Source: a virus
Direction: 5' to 3' (one strand)
Virus record (IMG/VR): IMGVR_UViG_3300048551_000045
Coordinates: 1 to 31,022 of that record
DNA: 31,022 nucleotides
Part shown: piece by piece, positions 22,769 to 30,393 of the stretch
How the letters are laid out: every line of letters begins with the position of its first letter
Numbering within the stretch: the first letter of the stretch is position 1
Program-made: the position numbers and the translations under genes
Notes under the pieces: model-generated
Told to the model about the DNA's origin: nothing
Database searches by the model: none
The model's input: the letters and a program-made list of their open reading frames with translations, nothing else

Positions 22769-23525
22769 ACAACTCCTTTAACCTCTTTAACGACACAAAC
22801 TCTGGCTCATACATACCATTGTCTATCTCACGTTTGATTACTACACCCTTCCACCAATCAAGATTAGACTGACCTGCCCAACCTTCTTCAGCACCCTTAA
22901 AGCAACCTGCTACAAGTCCTATAGCTTTAGCTCCATCCTTAAACTTTAGATCACGTTTATGACTGTGGCCACAGGTAGAGCTTGTATATCTGTGACCTAA
23001 CAGAGTATTAGCGTGGTGTAATCCAGACACAGCAGAACCGAAGTTACCTGCTTGGAAGAAGTGAGCATATGATACACCATCATATTCTGCTATAGATGGT
23101 CCTGAGTTTCTGTATTCGTGGTAGTCGTCGAACCAGTGGTCTGTTTGAAGATGCCCAAAGGATATCCCGTATTTGTCTCCCTCAAGTCTGGGATCACTTT
23201 TGAGTGCCTTCTTAATCCTGTTTTCGTGGTTGCCTTCGAAGCCAATCCATCTGGGTCTTTTGTACTTTCGTTGACTGGGCTTTTGTCTAAGCCTATCCAT
23301 AGATTCATTGTAATGTTCGATATCTTGTTCATAGCTCTGACTGACAATAGCTTCAGGACTCCTAGTATCAAAACTATTGAGAGAACGCATATCAGCACCA
23401 TCACCAAGGTCGATGATATAGTTGGGGTTAACATCATATATTAATTCTCCTAGCCAATCAAATCTTTCGTTACTTGTAGTAGGGTCTGCGTGGGCGCAAC
23501 TAAATACAACTGCTGTCTTAGACAT
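22761..23525 (-). CDS. Calcineurin-like metallophosphoesterase
   Basis: I take ATG 23525, which has AAGGA seven bases upstream; ATG 23531 in the same frame lies directly behind that site, too close. The 254-residue product carries all metal-binding motifs in order: S-C-A-H-A-D near residue 10, D-L-G-D-G-A-D, E-G-N-H-E-N-R, a Y-A-H-F-F segment and C-G-H-S-H-K. The first motif has C in place of the usual D (D-x-H becomes C-x-H), so one metal ligand may be changed. The substrate is unknown: nucleic acid ends or cyclic nucleotides are possible. The gene lies between endonuclease I and methyltransferase. Confidence 0.8.
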   Translation of the reverse strand: MSKTAVVFSCAHADPTTSNERFDWLGELIYDVNPNYIIDLGDGADMRSLNSFDTRSPEAIVSQSYEQDIEHYNESMDRLRQKPSQRKYKRPRWIGFEGNHENRIKKALKSDPRLEGDKYGISFGHLQTDHWFDDYHEYRNSGPSIAEYDGVSYAHFFQAGNFGSAVSGLHHANTLLGHRYTSSTCGHSHKRDLKFKDGAKAIGLVAGCFKGAEEGWAGQSNLDWWKGVVIKREIDNGMYEPEFVSLKRLKELYG

Positions 23526-23748
23526 ATTCATTTCCTTCGTGGGGTATATTTATAACTATAGGATCTATAGTAGATAAAAAGTAGGATTGGAATTTATAGG
23601 CGGCATCAAAGTTAATAAAAGGTATATCGTCTTGAAACATCTCCTTAGCTTCTACATCTTCTACACTGCATGTTAACCACCAATTACCTTCTGGGCATTG
23701 AAATGGTCCGCTGATTACTCTGTGTACATGATAAGTTATTTGATCCAT
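23518..23748 (-). CDS. Unknown small protein
   Basis: I do not recognise this 76-residue protein. It is acidic, with Y-H-V-H-R-V-I-S-G-P-F near the start, a Trp pair (N-W-W-L-T-C), and a possible helix with F-D-A-A-Y-K-F-Q-S-Y-F. There is no signal peptide or membrane segment. It overlaps endonuclease I by 13 bases and the phosphoesterase by 8, and its coding frame fits the operon, so it is accepted as a gene. Confidence 0.6.
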   Translation of the reverse strand: MDQITYHVHRVISGPFQCPEGNWWLTCSVEDVEAKEMFQDDIPFINFDAAYKFQSYFLSTIDPIVINIPHEGNEYV

Positions 23749-24134
23749 TCGTCGGGTATCCTTTTGTCTGCATATAGAAAGTTATTCTTCTCGCACCACA
23801 TAGCATATGTAGTCTTAGATCCTTTACGAATCTTATTCTTACTGTTGCTGAATACAAACCTTATGTCAAGGTCAGGGTTTTGTTCTCTAACCTTAAGGTG
23901 CTTCTTCCTGTCGTCTGGAACAAACCTTCCTTTTGATTCAATTATGATACCATTGGGTAGTATAAAGTCAGGGGTGTAAGTCTTGTTCTCTACTAACTTC
24001 CAGTTTATCTTAACTGTCTCGTAGCCAAAGTCTACACCCCTGTCCTTGAGGTCTTTCGATATGACATCCTCAAGCCCAGAACGATAACCATTCTTTATCG
24101 CCTGTTGTCGGATCTTACTTTTGGTGGTTGCCAT
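23736..24134 (-). CDS. Endonuclease I, T7 gp3-like Holliday junction resolvase
   Basis: The 132-residue protein has the four catalytic residues of T7 endonuclease I in near identical positions: E22 (R-S-G-L-E-D), D56 (Y-T-P-D-F), E66 and K68 (I-I-E-S-K-G), against E20, D55, E65 and K67 in T7. The stretch D-I-R-F-V-F-S-N, then K-G-S-K-T-T-Y-A-M-W-C, and the end I-P-D-E-W are also conserved. The enzyme resolves branched DNA during replication and packaging. It overlaps the exonuclease gene by 40 bases, which is long and suggests the exonuclease stop region and this start evolved together. Confidence 0.93.
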   Translation of the reverse strand: MATTKSKIRQQAIKNGYRSGLEDVISKDLKDRGVDFGYETVKINWKLVENKTYTPDFILPNGIIIESKGRFVPDDRKKHLKVREQNPDLDIRFVFSNSKNKIRKGSKTTYAMWCEKNNFLYADKRIPDEWIK

Positions 24135-24814
24135 ATCTCTTCCTCTTCTCTCCTAAGCCATAACAGCCTAGCGTTTTCTATTACTCTATCCTGATTTCCA
24201 TCGTAGGCTTTAACGACACAATCCCAGAGATCTTCTTCTGTCTCTGCATCTTCTAGTATCTTCTTAGCTTTGACTGGACCAACACGAAACAGACCTACTA
24301 TATTGTCTGCTGTATCTCCTGTTAGTATCTGAGTATAGAAGAACTTAATTCCCCCGAAGGGGGTTACTTCTAGATAATCGCCTCTAACCATGTTAAAGTG
24401 CCAACAGGGTAACTGTAGCATGTCTTTATCTATAGAGGCTACACAAGCCTTGTAGTCTAGTCTGGCGGCTTCTTTAGCAATGAGGTCATCGGCTTCCTCT
24501 CCTTTACTTATGATTGCTTGATACTTGCTTTCCATGTGATCTCTAGCGGTCTGCAAGTGTCTAGGTTTCTGAACGCTTTTTCTATTTCCCTTGTAGGGGT
24601 AGGACTTAGCTATATCATCTCTGAAGTTACCTTTACCTGTAAGGTACACAGAATAATCTAAACCTATCTCTGGAAATAATACGGTGCTATCTAAAATGAA
24701 TTCTATGAGGTCATCAACTTTATCTCTTGTGTCTTGTGACCCCATCTGTTCAGTGGAGAAGGCCGCACGATAAGCAATTATGTCTCCATCGATTAGAACC
24801 TTCCCCATATCCAT
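24095..24814 (-). CDS. 5'-3' exonuclease, T7 gp6-like (FEN family)
   Basis: The 239-residue protein has the flap nuclease motifs in order: L-I-D-G-D-I-I-A-Y-R-A at the start, Y-P-Y-K-G-N-R-K, then E-E-A-D-D-L-I-A, S-I-D-K-D-M-L-Q, and T-G-D-T-A-D-N-I-V-G-L with G-P-V-K-A-K-K-I-L (helix-hairpin-helix). These Asp and Glu residues bind the metal ions. It would remove RNA primers and help degrade host DNA, working with endonuclease I. The start is ATG 24814, overlapping the previous stop by one base; ATG 24808 is an alternative. It is shorter than T7 gp6 (about 300), as in several marine relatives. Confidence 0.9.
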   Translation of the reverse strand: MDMGKVLIDGDIIAYRAAFSTEQMGSQDTRDKVDDLIEFILDSTVLFPEIGLDYSVYLTGKGNFRDDIAKSYPYKGNRKSVQKPRHLQTARDHMESKYQAIISKGEEADDLIAKEAARLDYKACVASIDKDMLQLPCWHFNMVRGDYLEVTPFGGIKFFYTQILTGDTADNIVGLFRVGPVKAKKILEDAETEEDLWDCVVKAYDGNQDRVIENARLLWLRREEEEIWQPPKVRSDNRR

Positions 24815-25015
24815 TTAAGTGTCACCCCACATCATTTCACCATCTTCGCACTCGAAACCTACAGACTTAACATAGGTGAAACCAAAAGCATGTGCGGCTT
24901 CAGCAAAGAGTTGAGCTAACTCATGGGCTTCTGTAATATCGTCCCTACTCATATCAACGCTTCCGCTGTAACCATCATCATCTTTTTCCATGTACGCATT
25001 AACACTTACTCTCAT
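24815..25015 (-). CDS. Unknown small acidic protein
   Basis: This 66-residue protein is not recognised. It begins with a strand R-V-S-V-N-A-Y-M-E-K-D-D-D-G and has a helix H-E-L-A-Q-L-F-A-E-A-A-H-A-F-G-F-T-Y-V, then an acidic end (E-C-E-D-G-E). The overall beta-alpha-beta pattern is plausible for a small folded protein. It sits nine bases downstream of the ssDNA-binding protein gene and overlaps the exonuclease start, so it is part of the replication operon. Confidence 0.6.
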   Translation of the reverse strand: MRVSVNAYMEKDDDGYSGSVDMSRDDITEAHELAQLFAEAAHAFGFTYVKSVGFECEDGEMMWGDT

Positions 25016-25024
25016 AGTCTTTCC

Positions 25025-25573
25025 TTATACAATAAATAGCTCATCATCTTCTGTGATAGCATTGTTTTCTTCATATGGTACGTGATCTGTTACACCTACA
25101 TTTAGTAGACGAACACCTGCACCTTGAGCATAAACCTCAAACTGAACTTTAGCTTTAGTACCATTACCTAAAGCACCATCCTCAGAGAAGCTCCATAGTC
25201 TTTTCTTCTCTCTTCCTTCAGTTAAGTTTACCACTGTAGGTGCGCCACCATAGTCTATTGTAACAGGCTCTCCATTACGATCAGTAAAGTTTTTTACATC
25301 AGAGATCTTACGTTTTATCTTCATGTACTTACCTATACCAAGGTCTGCATTACCTTGCCTTATCCTATCACTATTCATAGGATGTAAGTCTAAACCCTCT
25401 TTCTCTAGGTGTCCTATCTGTGCTTCTTCAGTAAAGTAAGCGTTGGTAATATACTGCCCACCTTGACTGTGTACTGCTTGTGCGGCGCGTGGTCCATCTG
25501 CACTTCCCATATCCGCATTTTCTGGAAATACTTTCGCATATTCTAGTATCATATCCATTGTGTATTTAGCCAT
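25025..25573 (-). CDS. Single-stranded DNA-binding protein, T7 gp2.5-like
   Basis: The 182-residue protein matches the gp2.5 type in length, position and its acidic C-terminal tail: the last residues are E-D-D-E-L-F-I-V, and the acidic tail with a terminal aromatic is the docking site for polymerase and helicase. The middle shows strands of an OB-like fold (V-T-I-D-Y-G-G-A, V-Q-F-E-V-Y-A-Q-G-A-G-V-R-L). A Shine-Dalgarno AAGGA lies 9 bases before the start. A 38-bp promoter-like element (25595-25632) lies just upstream, so this gene opens a new transcript. Confidence 0.72.
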   Translation of the reverse strand: MAKYTMDMILEYAKVFPENADMGSADGPRAAQAVHSQGGQYITNAYFTEEAQIGHLEKEGLDLHPMNSDRIRQGNADLGIGKYMKIKRKISDVKNFTDRNGEPVTIDYGGAPTVVNLTEGREKKRLWSFSEDGALGNGTKAKVQFEVYAQGAGVRLLNVGVTDHVPYEENNAITEDDELFIV

Positions 25574-25594
25574 GTCGAGTTCCTTTCGGCTGTT

Positions 25595-25632
25595 GGTACT
25601 TATATATAATGTCCTTTTTGGACAAAGTGTAA
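25595..25632 (-). promoter_or_regulatory. Promoter-like element before the ssDNA-binding protein gene (copy 1)
   Basis: Read on the minus strand, this 38-bp segment starts TTACACTTTG, contains TGTCC-AAAAA-GGACA (a 5-bp inverted repeat), and then TATATATAAG as a -10-like box, followed by the gene 20 bases later. It aligns without gaps to 29696-29733 with 30 of 38 bases identical. The spacing of TTACAC to the TATA box is 18 bases in both copies. The likely role is a promoter for the leftward block, read by host RNA polymerase or with the phage sigma-like protein. The gap 25574-25650 holds no other feature. Confidence 0.65.
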
Positions 25633-25650
25633 AGTAAATATAAAAATAAA

Positions 25651-27486
25651 TTAGTGTATGTCTGCGTAGGTCTTACCGAACTGTGCATCTACACCTAATG
25701 GTACATTGAGTTCTAACTTTTGATTAAGGTTTTCAATAGCTTGCTCCATTGTAGTTTTTGTTTGCTCTTCGTTACCTTCTGGTACGAGTGCGATGATTTC
25801 GTCGTGGAATTGTCCGATGGTTTTAATTCCGTAGCGACGACATAAAGATACCCAACTGTCAAAACAAAATACTCCTGTTCCTTGATTTAATGTAGAGAAC
25901 TTATCCTTGTCACTACGTAAGCTGTACCAGAAGTTTGATACAGGATTCAGTAGCCACATAGACCCAAATAAGTCTCTTGTACGTGCTGTATTAGCTACCT
26001 TATCTACTGACCAATTACGTGACCAGAAGGCTTCTAGCAATACTGTAGCCTCTTCTTTACTCATGCCTGTATTACGTGACAAAGTAGAAGATCCTACACC
26101 ATACGTAGCACTATAGTTTACTACTTTATAGTTCTTACGTAGGGCTGATAGGGATCTCTCTCCACTGTTATGTTTGTCGATGTCCTCTTGTGTAATTATA
26201 CCTGCATGTTTAGCTAAGTCTAAGTGTGGATCAAAGCCTTCTTTAGACATCTCCTCTACGTAGTCAGGGTCTAATGGCTTCATGTAGTGACGCTTAGTTG
26301 TATCCTCTAGTGAGGTCATGTCAGCACCACATAATGTATATCCATCTGGACAAGTCAAACAACCTCTTATCTCTTTACCATACGGCTTATCTACAGCAGG
26401 TAAGTTAACGAGAGGCTTGGCATGTTTAAACCTAAGAGTATTAGTTAGACCTGCTATGTTAGCCTGTACGTATCCATCTACTTGTGCATTAACCATAGCT
26501 TTGATAACACCTATACGATGAGACAATACAGATAGACCATCAAGTAAGTTTATAGCAGGTTCTTTATCTGCTAGTGCTTTTACTGATCTACACAACTCTG
26601 CATCCTTACGTACTTGTTCTAGCTTTCTAGTGTCGCCTGTAACCTTATCACGTAAGAACTTATATGTACGTGGTTGCCAACCTAACGAGAATAACCAGTC
26701 CTTAACTTGATCTGTACTGTTAGGGTTAGCTCTTTCTTCACCTACCTTAACTGTAAGAGATTGTGTAGACTGTGGTTGTTTCTGCTCTTTACATAGTGCT
26801 ACCCACTTCTCTCCATTAGATGATAACGACCCATCCTTCTTGTGCATAACTTTAGGTTTGTTACGTACTGCTGTAACAATCTTACGTGGCATAGCATCAG
26901 CAAGTAATTCAGTCTTCTCAGCCTTTAGGCTTTCCCATGTAGCCAGATAATCTTCTGCTTTACTTACGTCCAATTTCCACTGTAGGGACTCTTGCTCTTT
27001 AGCGCACTCCATCTTGAATGTCATATAGTCAATAAGTCTATCCCTATTTCCACTGTCGGGGTATAGCTTGTCTAACTTTATACTTAGGTCACGCCACAGT
27101 CTTACGTTGATCCTTACATCTTCTTCACACCTGTATTGATATTCTTCTGGACTTAAGTTCTTCCAGTCATTGATCTCAGGTTTAGGTACACCATACATCT
27201 CACCATACTGTGCTAGTCCATGCTTTTGTAAGTGGTGGTTTATGTACCAAGCTAGAGGTAAGGTATCTATAATCCTAGCGTCTACTTTTATGTCTAGGAT
27301 CTTTTCCACTACAGGTATATCATACCTAACTATGTTGTGACCTATAAGTGTGTCAGCGTTAAGAAAGAATGTTCTCATCTCTTCATAGTCAAAGGTAGAT
27401 TGTATCTGACCCTCTTCATTTGTGTAAGATACTACGTGTATCTTTGTGGGGTTGAACCCATCTGTTTCTATATCAAATACTGGCAT
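25651..27486 (-). CDS. DNA polymerase, family A, with 3'-5' exonuclease (T7-like)
   Basis: The 611-residue enzyme has the exonuclease motifs F-D5-I-E7-T-D, G-H-N-I-V-R-Y-D56 and Y-R-C-E-E-D123, all catalytic residues present as in T7 polymerase. The polymerase part has motif A (G-A-D389-M-T-S-L-E), motif B (R-K-N-Y-K454-V-V-N-Y458) and motif C (F-H561-D562-E563). The residue at the position of E. coli Phe762 is Tyr458, as in T7. It is smaller than T7 gp5 (704). Start ATG 27486 forms TAATG with the HNH gene. A thioredoxin-binding loop cannot be identified by eye. Confidence 0.95.
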   Translation of the reverse strand: MPVFDIETDGFNPTKIHVVSYTNEEGQIQSTFDYEEMRTFFLNADTLIGHNIVRYDIPVVEKILDIKVDARIIDTLPLAWYINHHLQKHGLAQYGEMYGVPKPEINDWKNLSPEEYQYRCEEDVRINVRLWRDLSIKLDKLYPDSGNRDRLIDYMTFKMECAKEQESLQWKLDVSKAEDYLATWESLKAEKTELLADAMPRKIVTAVRNKPKVMHKKDGSLSSNGEKWVALCKEQKQPQSTQSLTVKVGEERANPNSTDQVKDWLFSLGWQPRTYKFLRDKVTGDTRKLEQVRKDAELCRSVKALADKEPAINLLDGLSVLSHRIGVIKAMVNAQVDGYVQANIAGLTNTLRFKHAKPLVNLPAVDKPYGKEIRGCLTCPDGYTLCGADMTSLEDTTKRHYMKPLDPDYVEEMSKEGFDPHLDLAKHAGIITQEDIDKHNSGERSLSALRKNYKVVNYSATYGVGSSTLSRNTGMSKEEATVLLEAFWSRNWSVDKVANTARTRDLFGSMWLLNPVSNFWYSLRSDKDKFSTLNQGTGVFCFDSWVSLCRRYGIKTIGQFHDEIIALVPEGNEEQTKTTMEQAIENLNQKLELNVPLGVDAQFGKTYADIH

Positions 27487-28049
27487 TACAGTAATCCTAA
27501 CTCTTTGTTTGTTTTTGCGTACTCCCTTTCAAGAGGGGTTAGGTTTTCTTCTAACCACTTATCATATAGCACTGCGGCTTCTTTCTCAGTTTTACTCACT
27601 CCTATGTAAAACTGTTTACCATTTACAGATGTCATAGCTCTATATGCTCCATAATTATTTATATAAACACCTTTATATTTTGAAGCTGACCCCTTCCTTG
27701 GCTTTTGATTTTTTAAGTTAAGTGCGTTTGTAGTAGGCCTCAAGTTTTCTATCCTGTTATCTACCCTGTTTCCGTTTATGTGATCTAGCATACTAGGTAC
27801 TTCTCCATAGTTAAGAAACCAAACAATTCTGTGCGCTCTATAATTATGCCTATCACCTTTAACAGAATAATTTGCAATATTTAAGTATCCATTACTAAGT
27901 GTACCTGCCACACTACCTGCGGCTCTTATTTTATTATTAGTACTACTTGCACACCCTTTCCAAATAAGATCACCAGTCTCAGGTACATAAGATAAGTTGT
28001 CTGTAATCCACTGTTTTTCTTCTTTACTCCACTCTCTTGATTCAGCCAT
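27486..28049 (-). CDS. HNH homing endonuclease with AP2 domain
   Basis: The 187-residue protein has an HNH-3 domain: H-R-I-V-W-F-L-N-Y-G then M-L-D-H-I-N-G-N-R-V-D-N-R-I-E-N-L-R at about residues 75-105, where D-H-x-N-G and the N-R-x-x-N-L-R motif carry catalysis. An AP2-like DNA-binding domain follows (S-K-Y-K-G-V-Y, G-K-Q-F-Y-I-G, A-A-V-L-Y-D-K-W). This is the standard phage homing endonuclease type. It is free-standing between helicase and polymerase genes, and both junctions are TAATG, so the neighbours stay translationally coupled. It is probably a mobile element in its own right. Confidence 0.92.
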   Translation of the reverse strand: MAESREWSKEEKQWITDNLSYVPETGDLIWKGCASSTNNKIRAAGSVAGTLSNGYLNIANYSVKGDRHNYRAHRIVWFLNYGEVPSMLDHINGNRVDNRIENLRPTTNALNLKNQKPRKGSASKYKGVYINNYGAYRAMTSVNGKQFYIGVSKTEKEAAVLYDKWLEENLTPLEREYAKTNKELGLL

Positions 28050-29632
28050 TATAATATCTCCCTTAACATAAATGTATCTAAGTTAAATGCTAACTTACCT
28101 GCTTGTCCTTCTTCTGAACAAGGTCGGTTCTTCTCTACTTTTAGGTAAGTCGTGTTACGTTCTTCCATATTGTCAGCTTCCTTATCTCTGTGTAGGTCTA
28201 TGATAACAGATGCACGTTGACCTATCATCTTACAGTACTTTGGATCGCCATTCTCATTAGTGTGAGCAATGGTTACAATCCCTACGTTTAACTCTGCCGC
28301 TAACTTGGATAGCCTGATAGACAGGTCAGCTAACATAGCTTCTTTACTTTCTTCTGATGTACCTACAACTACGTCTTGTATAGGCTCAAAGAAAACAAAC
28401 TTACAGTCACAAGCCTGACTAAAGAATCTTATCTGATCTATTAGTTCGTCTGTACCTTGACCATCGCCTAAGTAGAATTGATAGAAGTTCTCATCTTTAG
28501 TTAAGTTACCTATAGCTTCACGCACAAGGCCATCAGCTTCCTTCTGTTCTATCAGGTCACGTCTTGTCAGGTTGTCACCTACCTCATACGACACAAGCCC
28601 TAGTAGTGACCTTAATTTAGTCTCTTCTAAGTGCCATGCGGCAATAGGTATACCTTGCTTTAGCATACTGTATTCCATGTATCTCATAAGCTCAGTCTTA
28701 CCTATACCTGTAGGTGCTTTAAATACTGTGAAGTGTCCTTGCATAAGACCTAAGATCTTATCATCTAATGCTACAATACCTGTAGGGTAGTAGACGTGTT
28801 CTGGTGTATCCTCATACAACTTAAGGAACTGGTCAGCAGTATTCAGTATGTTCTCTGGTGTATGCTTGACTGGCTTCCACCATAGGTTCTTAAAGTCTGC
28901 ACCTTTACCTGCCTGTAAAAAATCATTGGCATCTTTATATTCACCATGTTGCATACGATAGATCTTATTAGGAAACAATCTAGCCATACGATCAGCTAAA
29001 GCATTACCTGCCTCATCATTATCTACTGACAGTATAATCTTCTCGAAGCTACCTAACCAGTCCTTACAGTTCTCCCATAGCTTCTTAGATGGTGTAGCTG
29101 AAGGCAACGACACAACAGGGTTAGTATACTGGCTCTTAAGCATCTGTGAAGCTGATAGAGCGTCTAGTTCACCTTCTGTTATTGTAACCATCTTACTACA
29201 ACCAGCAGGGTATAGGTTCATACCAAATAGTTCATCACCTTTGAAACCATCTTTAGCATAGAAAGCCTTCTCATCTAGCTTACGTACCTTAATTCCCCCA
29301 GAGGGGTATATGTACTCTTGTCTATCGTCATACGTTAGTACGTTATAATCTTTCATTGTACCTAACATAATCCCACGTAGGGGGGTGTAATCGCCTTCTG
29401 ATCTGTCTTCAATTTTCTTAGGTGTAAACTCTGTTACGTTCATATAGTCACTTTCTTTCTTTGTCGGGTATTTATCTTTTGCCCAAGTGTGCATCTCTTG
29501 TCTTGAGGGATAACCACTTCCACAAGAATGACACTTACCAAATCCTTTGGTGTTATATGAGAACGCATTGCTAGAGCCACACGACACATAAGGACAAGGT
29601 TGATGTATTATATCTTGATATACTATAGTCAT
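28049..29632 (-). CDS. Primase-helicase, T7 gp4-like
   Basis: The 527-residue protein has a zinc-binding N-terminus (C13-P-Y-V-S-C18 and C34-H-S-C37), a TOPRIM primase core (E-G-E-L-D-A-L-S at about 150 and S-V-D-N-D-E-A-G at about 200-207), and a RecA-like hexameric helicase with Walker A A-P-T-G-I-G-K-T at about 305-312. F-V-F-F-E-P-I is the Walker B region, and A-H-T-N and Q-R-A-S-V-I are later helicase motifs. It primes and unwinds at the fork with the polymerase and ssDNA-binding protein. T7 gp4 is 566, so the length fits a complete bifunctional enzyme. A promoter-like element lies upstream. Confidence 0.94.
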   Translation of the reverse strand: MTIVYQDIIHQPCPYVSCGSSNAFSYNTKGFGKCHSCGSGYPSRQEMHTWAKDKYPTKKESDYMNVTEFTPKKIEDRSEGDYTPLRGIMLGTMKDYNVLTYDDRQEYIYPSGGIKVRKLDEKAFYAKDGFKGDELFGMNLYPAGCSKMVTITEGELDALSASQMLKSQYTNPVVSLPSATPSKKLWENCKDWLGSFEKIILSVDNDEAGNALADRMARLFPNKIYRMQHGEYKDANDFLQAGKGADFKNLWWKPVKHTPENILNTADQFLKLYEDTPEHVYYPTGIVALDDKILGLMQGHFTVFKAPTGIGKTELMRYMEYSMLKQGIPIAAWHLEETKLRSLLGLVSYEVGDNLTRRDLIEQKEADGLVREAIGNLTKDENFYQFYLGDGQGTDELIDQIRFFSQACDCKFVFFEPIQDVVVGTSEESKEAMLADLSIRLSKLAAELNVGIVTIAHTNENGDPKYCKMIGQRASVIIDLHRDKEADNMEERNTTYLKVEKNRPCSEEGQAGKLAFNLDTFMLREIL

Positions 29633-29666
29633 ACTTACGTTTCTTTCTATTAGTAATTATATTATT

Positions 29667-29678
29667 AAGTTATAACTT
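29667..29678. promoter_or_regulatory. 12-bp perfect palindrome, possible operator
   Basis: AAGTTATAACTT is a perfect inverted repeat about 35 bases before the helicase start, in an AT-rich leader. A TATAAT-like box at 29656-29661 with TTAACG 18 bases upstream overlaps it as an alternative weaker promoter. A repressor site in the leader of the replication operon is plausible but unproven. Confidence 0.35.
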
Positions 29679-29695
29679 ACGTTAATACTTAAGTA

Positions 29696-29733
29696 GGCAT
29701 TTATCTATAATGTCTTTTTAAGTTAAAGTGTAA
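29696..29733 (-). promoter_or_regulatory. Promoter-like element before the primase-helicase gene (copy 2)
   Basis: On the minus strand this reads TTACACTTTAACTTAAAAAG, then ACATTATAGATAA. It shares 30 of 38 bases, without gaps, with 25595-25632, including TTACACTTT, the A-run and ACATTATA. The start of the element lies inside the last codons of the sigma-like gene. A leader of about 65 bases would separate it from the helicase start. Confidence 0.65.
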
Positions 29734-30226
29734 TATCACAAATTGTTACAAGTTTGTCACGAATGTCATTTCTCATAGTATTTAAGTGCATACGAGACAT
29801 ACCTAACGCTTTAGATGCTTCTGTTATGTTATTGTTATTATTATACAAAACTAGAAATACCTTCCACTCTCTGTCGCTTAGTTCTTTCTTTAATGTTTCT
29901 ATAGAATCTTTTAGCTCATACGACCCAAACAAATCGTCAGCAGGTATTTGTGCCTCATCTGGTTCTACATAAACTGTAGTATCTGTTACAGCCGCATCAC
30001 GACCAAACCTACCTTTTGGGTAGCTAAGTTTAGACAGACTTACATTTACGTATTCATACATGACTGTTCGCGCGCTATAATACAATTTAGGTGGGTCAGT
30101 GATACCTTCTGCTCTCATCTTTAAGCATAGCACTACACCCTCAGAAACTATATCATCATAGTCCTGATGGTTATAATACTTACTAGCTAGTCTTCTACAC
30201 ATATCTAGTATGTCTTGGTTGTTCAT
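29723..30226 (-). CDS. Sigma factor-like regulator
   Basis: The 167-residue protein has an N-terminal part that resembles sigma region 2 (Y-Y-N-H-Q-D-Y-D-D-I-V-S-E-G-V-V-L-C-L) and a C-terminal helix-turn-helix like sigma region 4 (L-S-D-R-E-W-K-V-F-L-V-L-Y, then I-T-E-A-S-K-A-L-G-M-S-R-M-H-L). Between helices lies a run of five Asn. Region 2 is short and the promoter-melting residues are not obvious, so it may be a degenerate sigma factor or an ECF-like activator. Its own coding end holds copy 2 of the duplicated element. A role in directing host polymerase to phage promoters is inferred. Confidence 0.62.
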   Translation of the reverse strand: MNNQDILDMCRRLASKYYNHQDYDDIVSEGVVLCLKMRAEGITDPPKLYYSARTVMYEYVNVSLSKLSYPKGRFGRDAAVTDTTVYVEPDEAQIPADDLFGSYELKDSIETLKKELSDREWKVFLVLYNNNNNITEASKALGMSRMHLNTMRNDIRDKLVTICDITL

Positions 30227-30393
30227 AAGAATAGACCAGTCATATATAACATTGCCTTAACTAATACGAAAGAAAATCCTATAAACGAGAATCCTATCAT
30301 AGTAAAAAATAAAATACTTATGTACTTAGCTACTCTTAGTTCTTCTTGTTTCATCTTATCTGTCCTATAATATGGTTTATAATCTTTACTCAT
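30223..30393 (-). CDS. Small membrane protein, 56 residues
   Basis: ATG 30393 has GGAG seven bases upstream. The product begins S-K-D-Y-K-P-Y-Y-R-T-D-K-M-K-Q-E-E-L and has a long hydrophobic stretch Y-I-S-I-L-F-F-T-M-I-G-F-S-F-I-G-F-S-F-V-L-V, probably one or two membrane spans, ending in G-L-F-L. ATG 30354 in the same frame is an alternative with its own AGGA. The end overlaps the sigma-like gene as ATGA. Function unknown. Confidence 0.6.
   Translation of the reverse strand: MSKDYKPYYRTDKMKQEELRVAKYISILFFTMIGFSFIGFSFVLVKAMLYMTGLFL

Noticed and set aside
24346-24366. CCCCCGAAGGGGG hairpin, possible terminator
   Set aside because: It is inside the exonuclease coding region (T-P-F-G-G-I), and no T-run follows on either strand.
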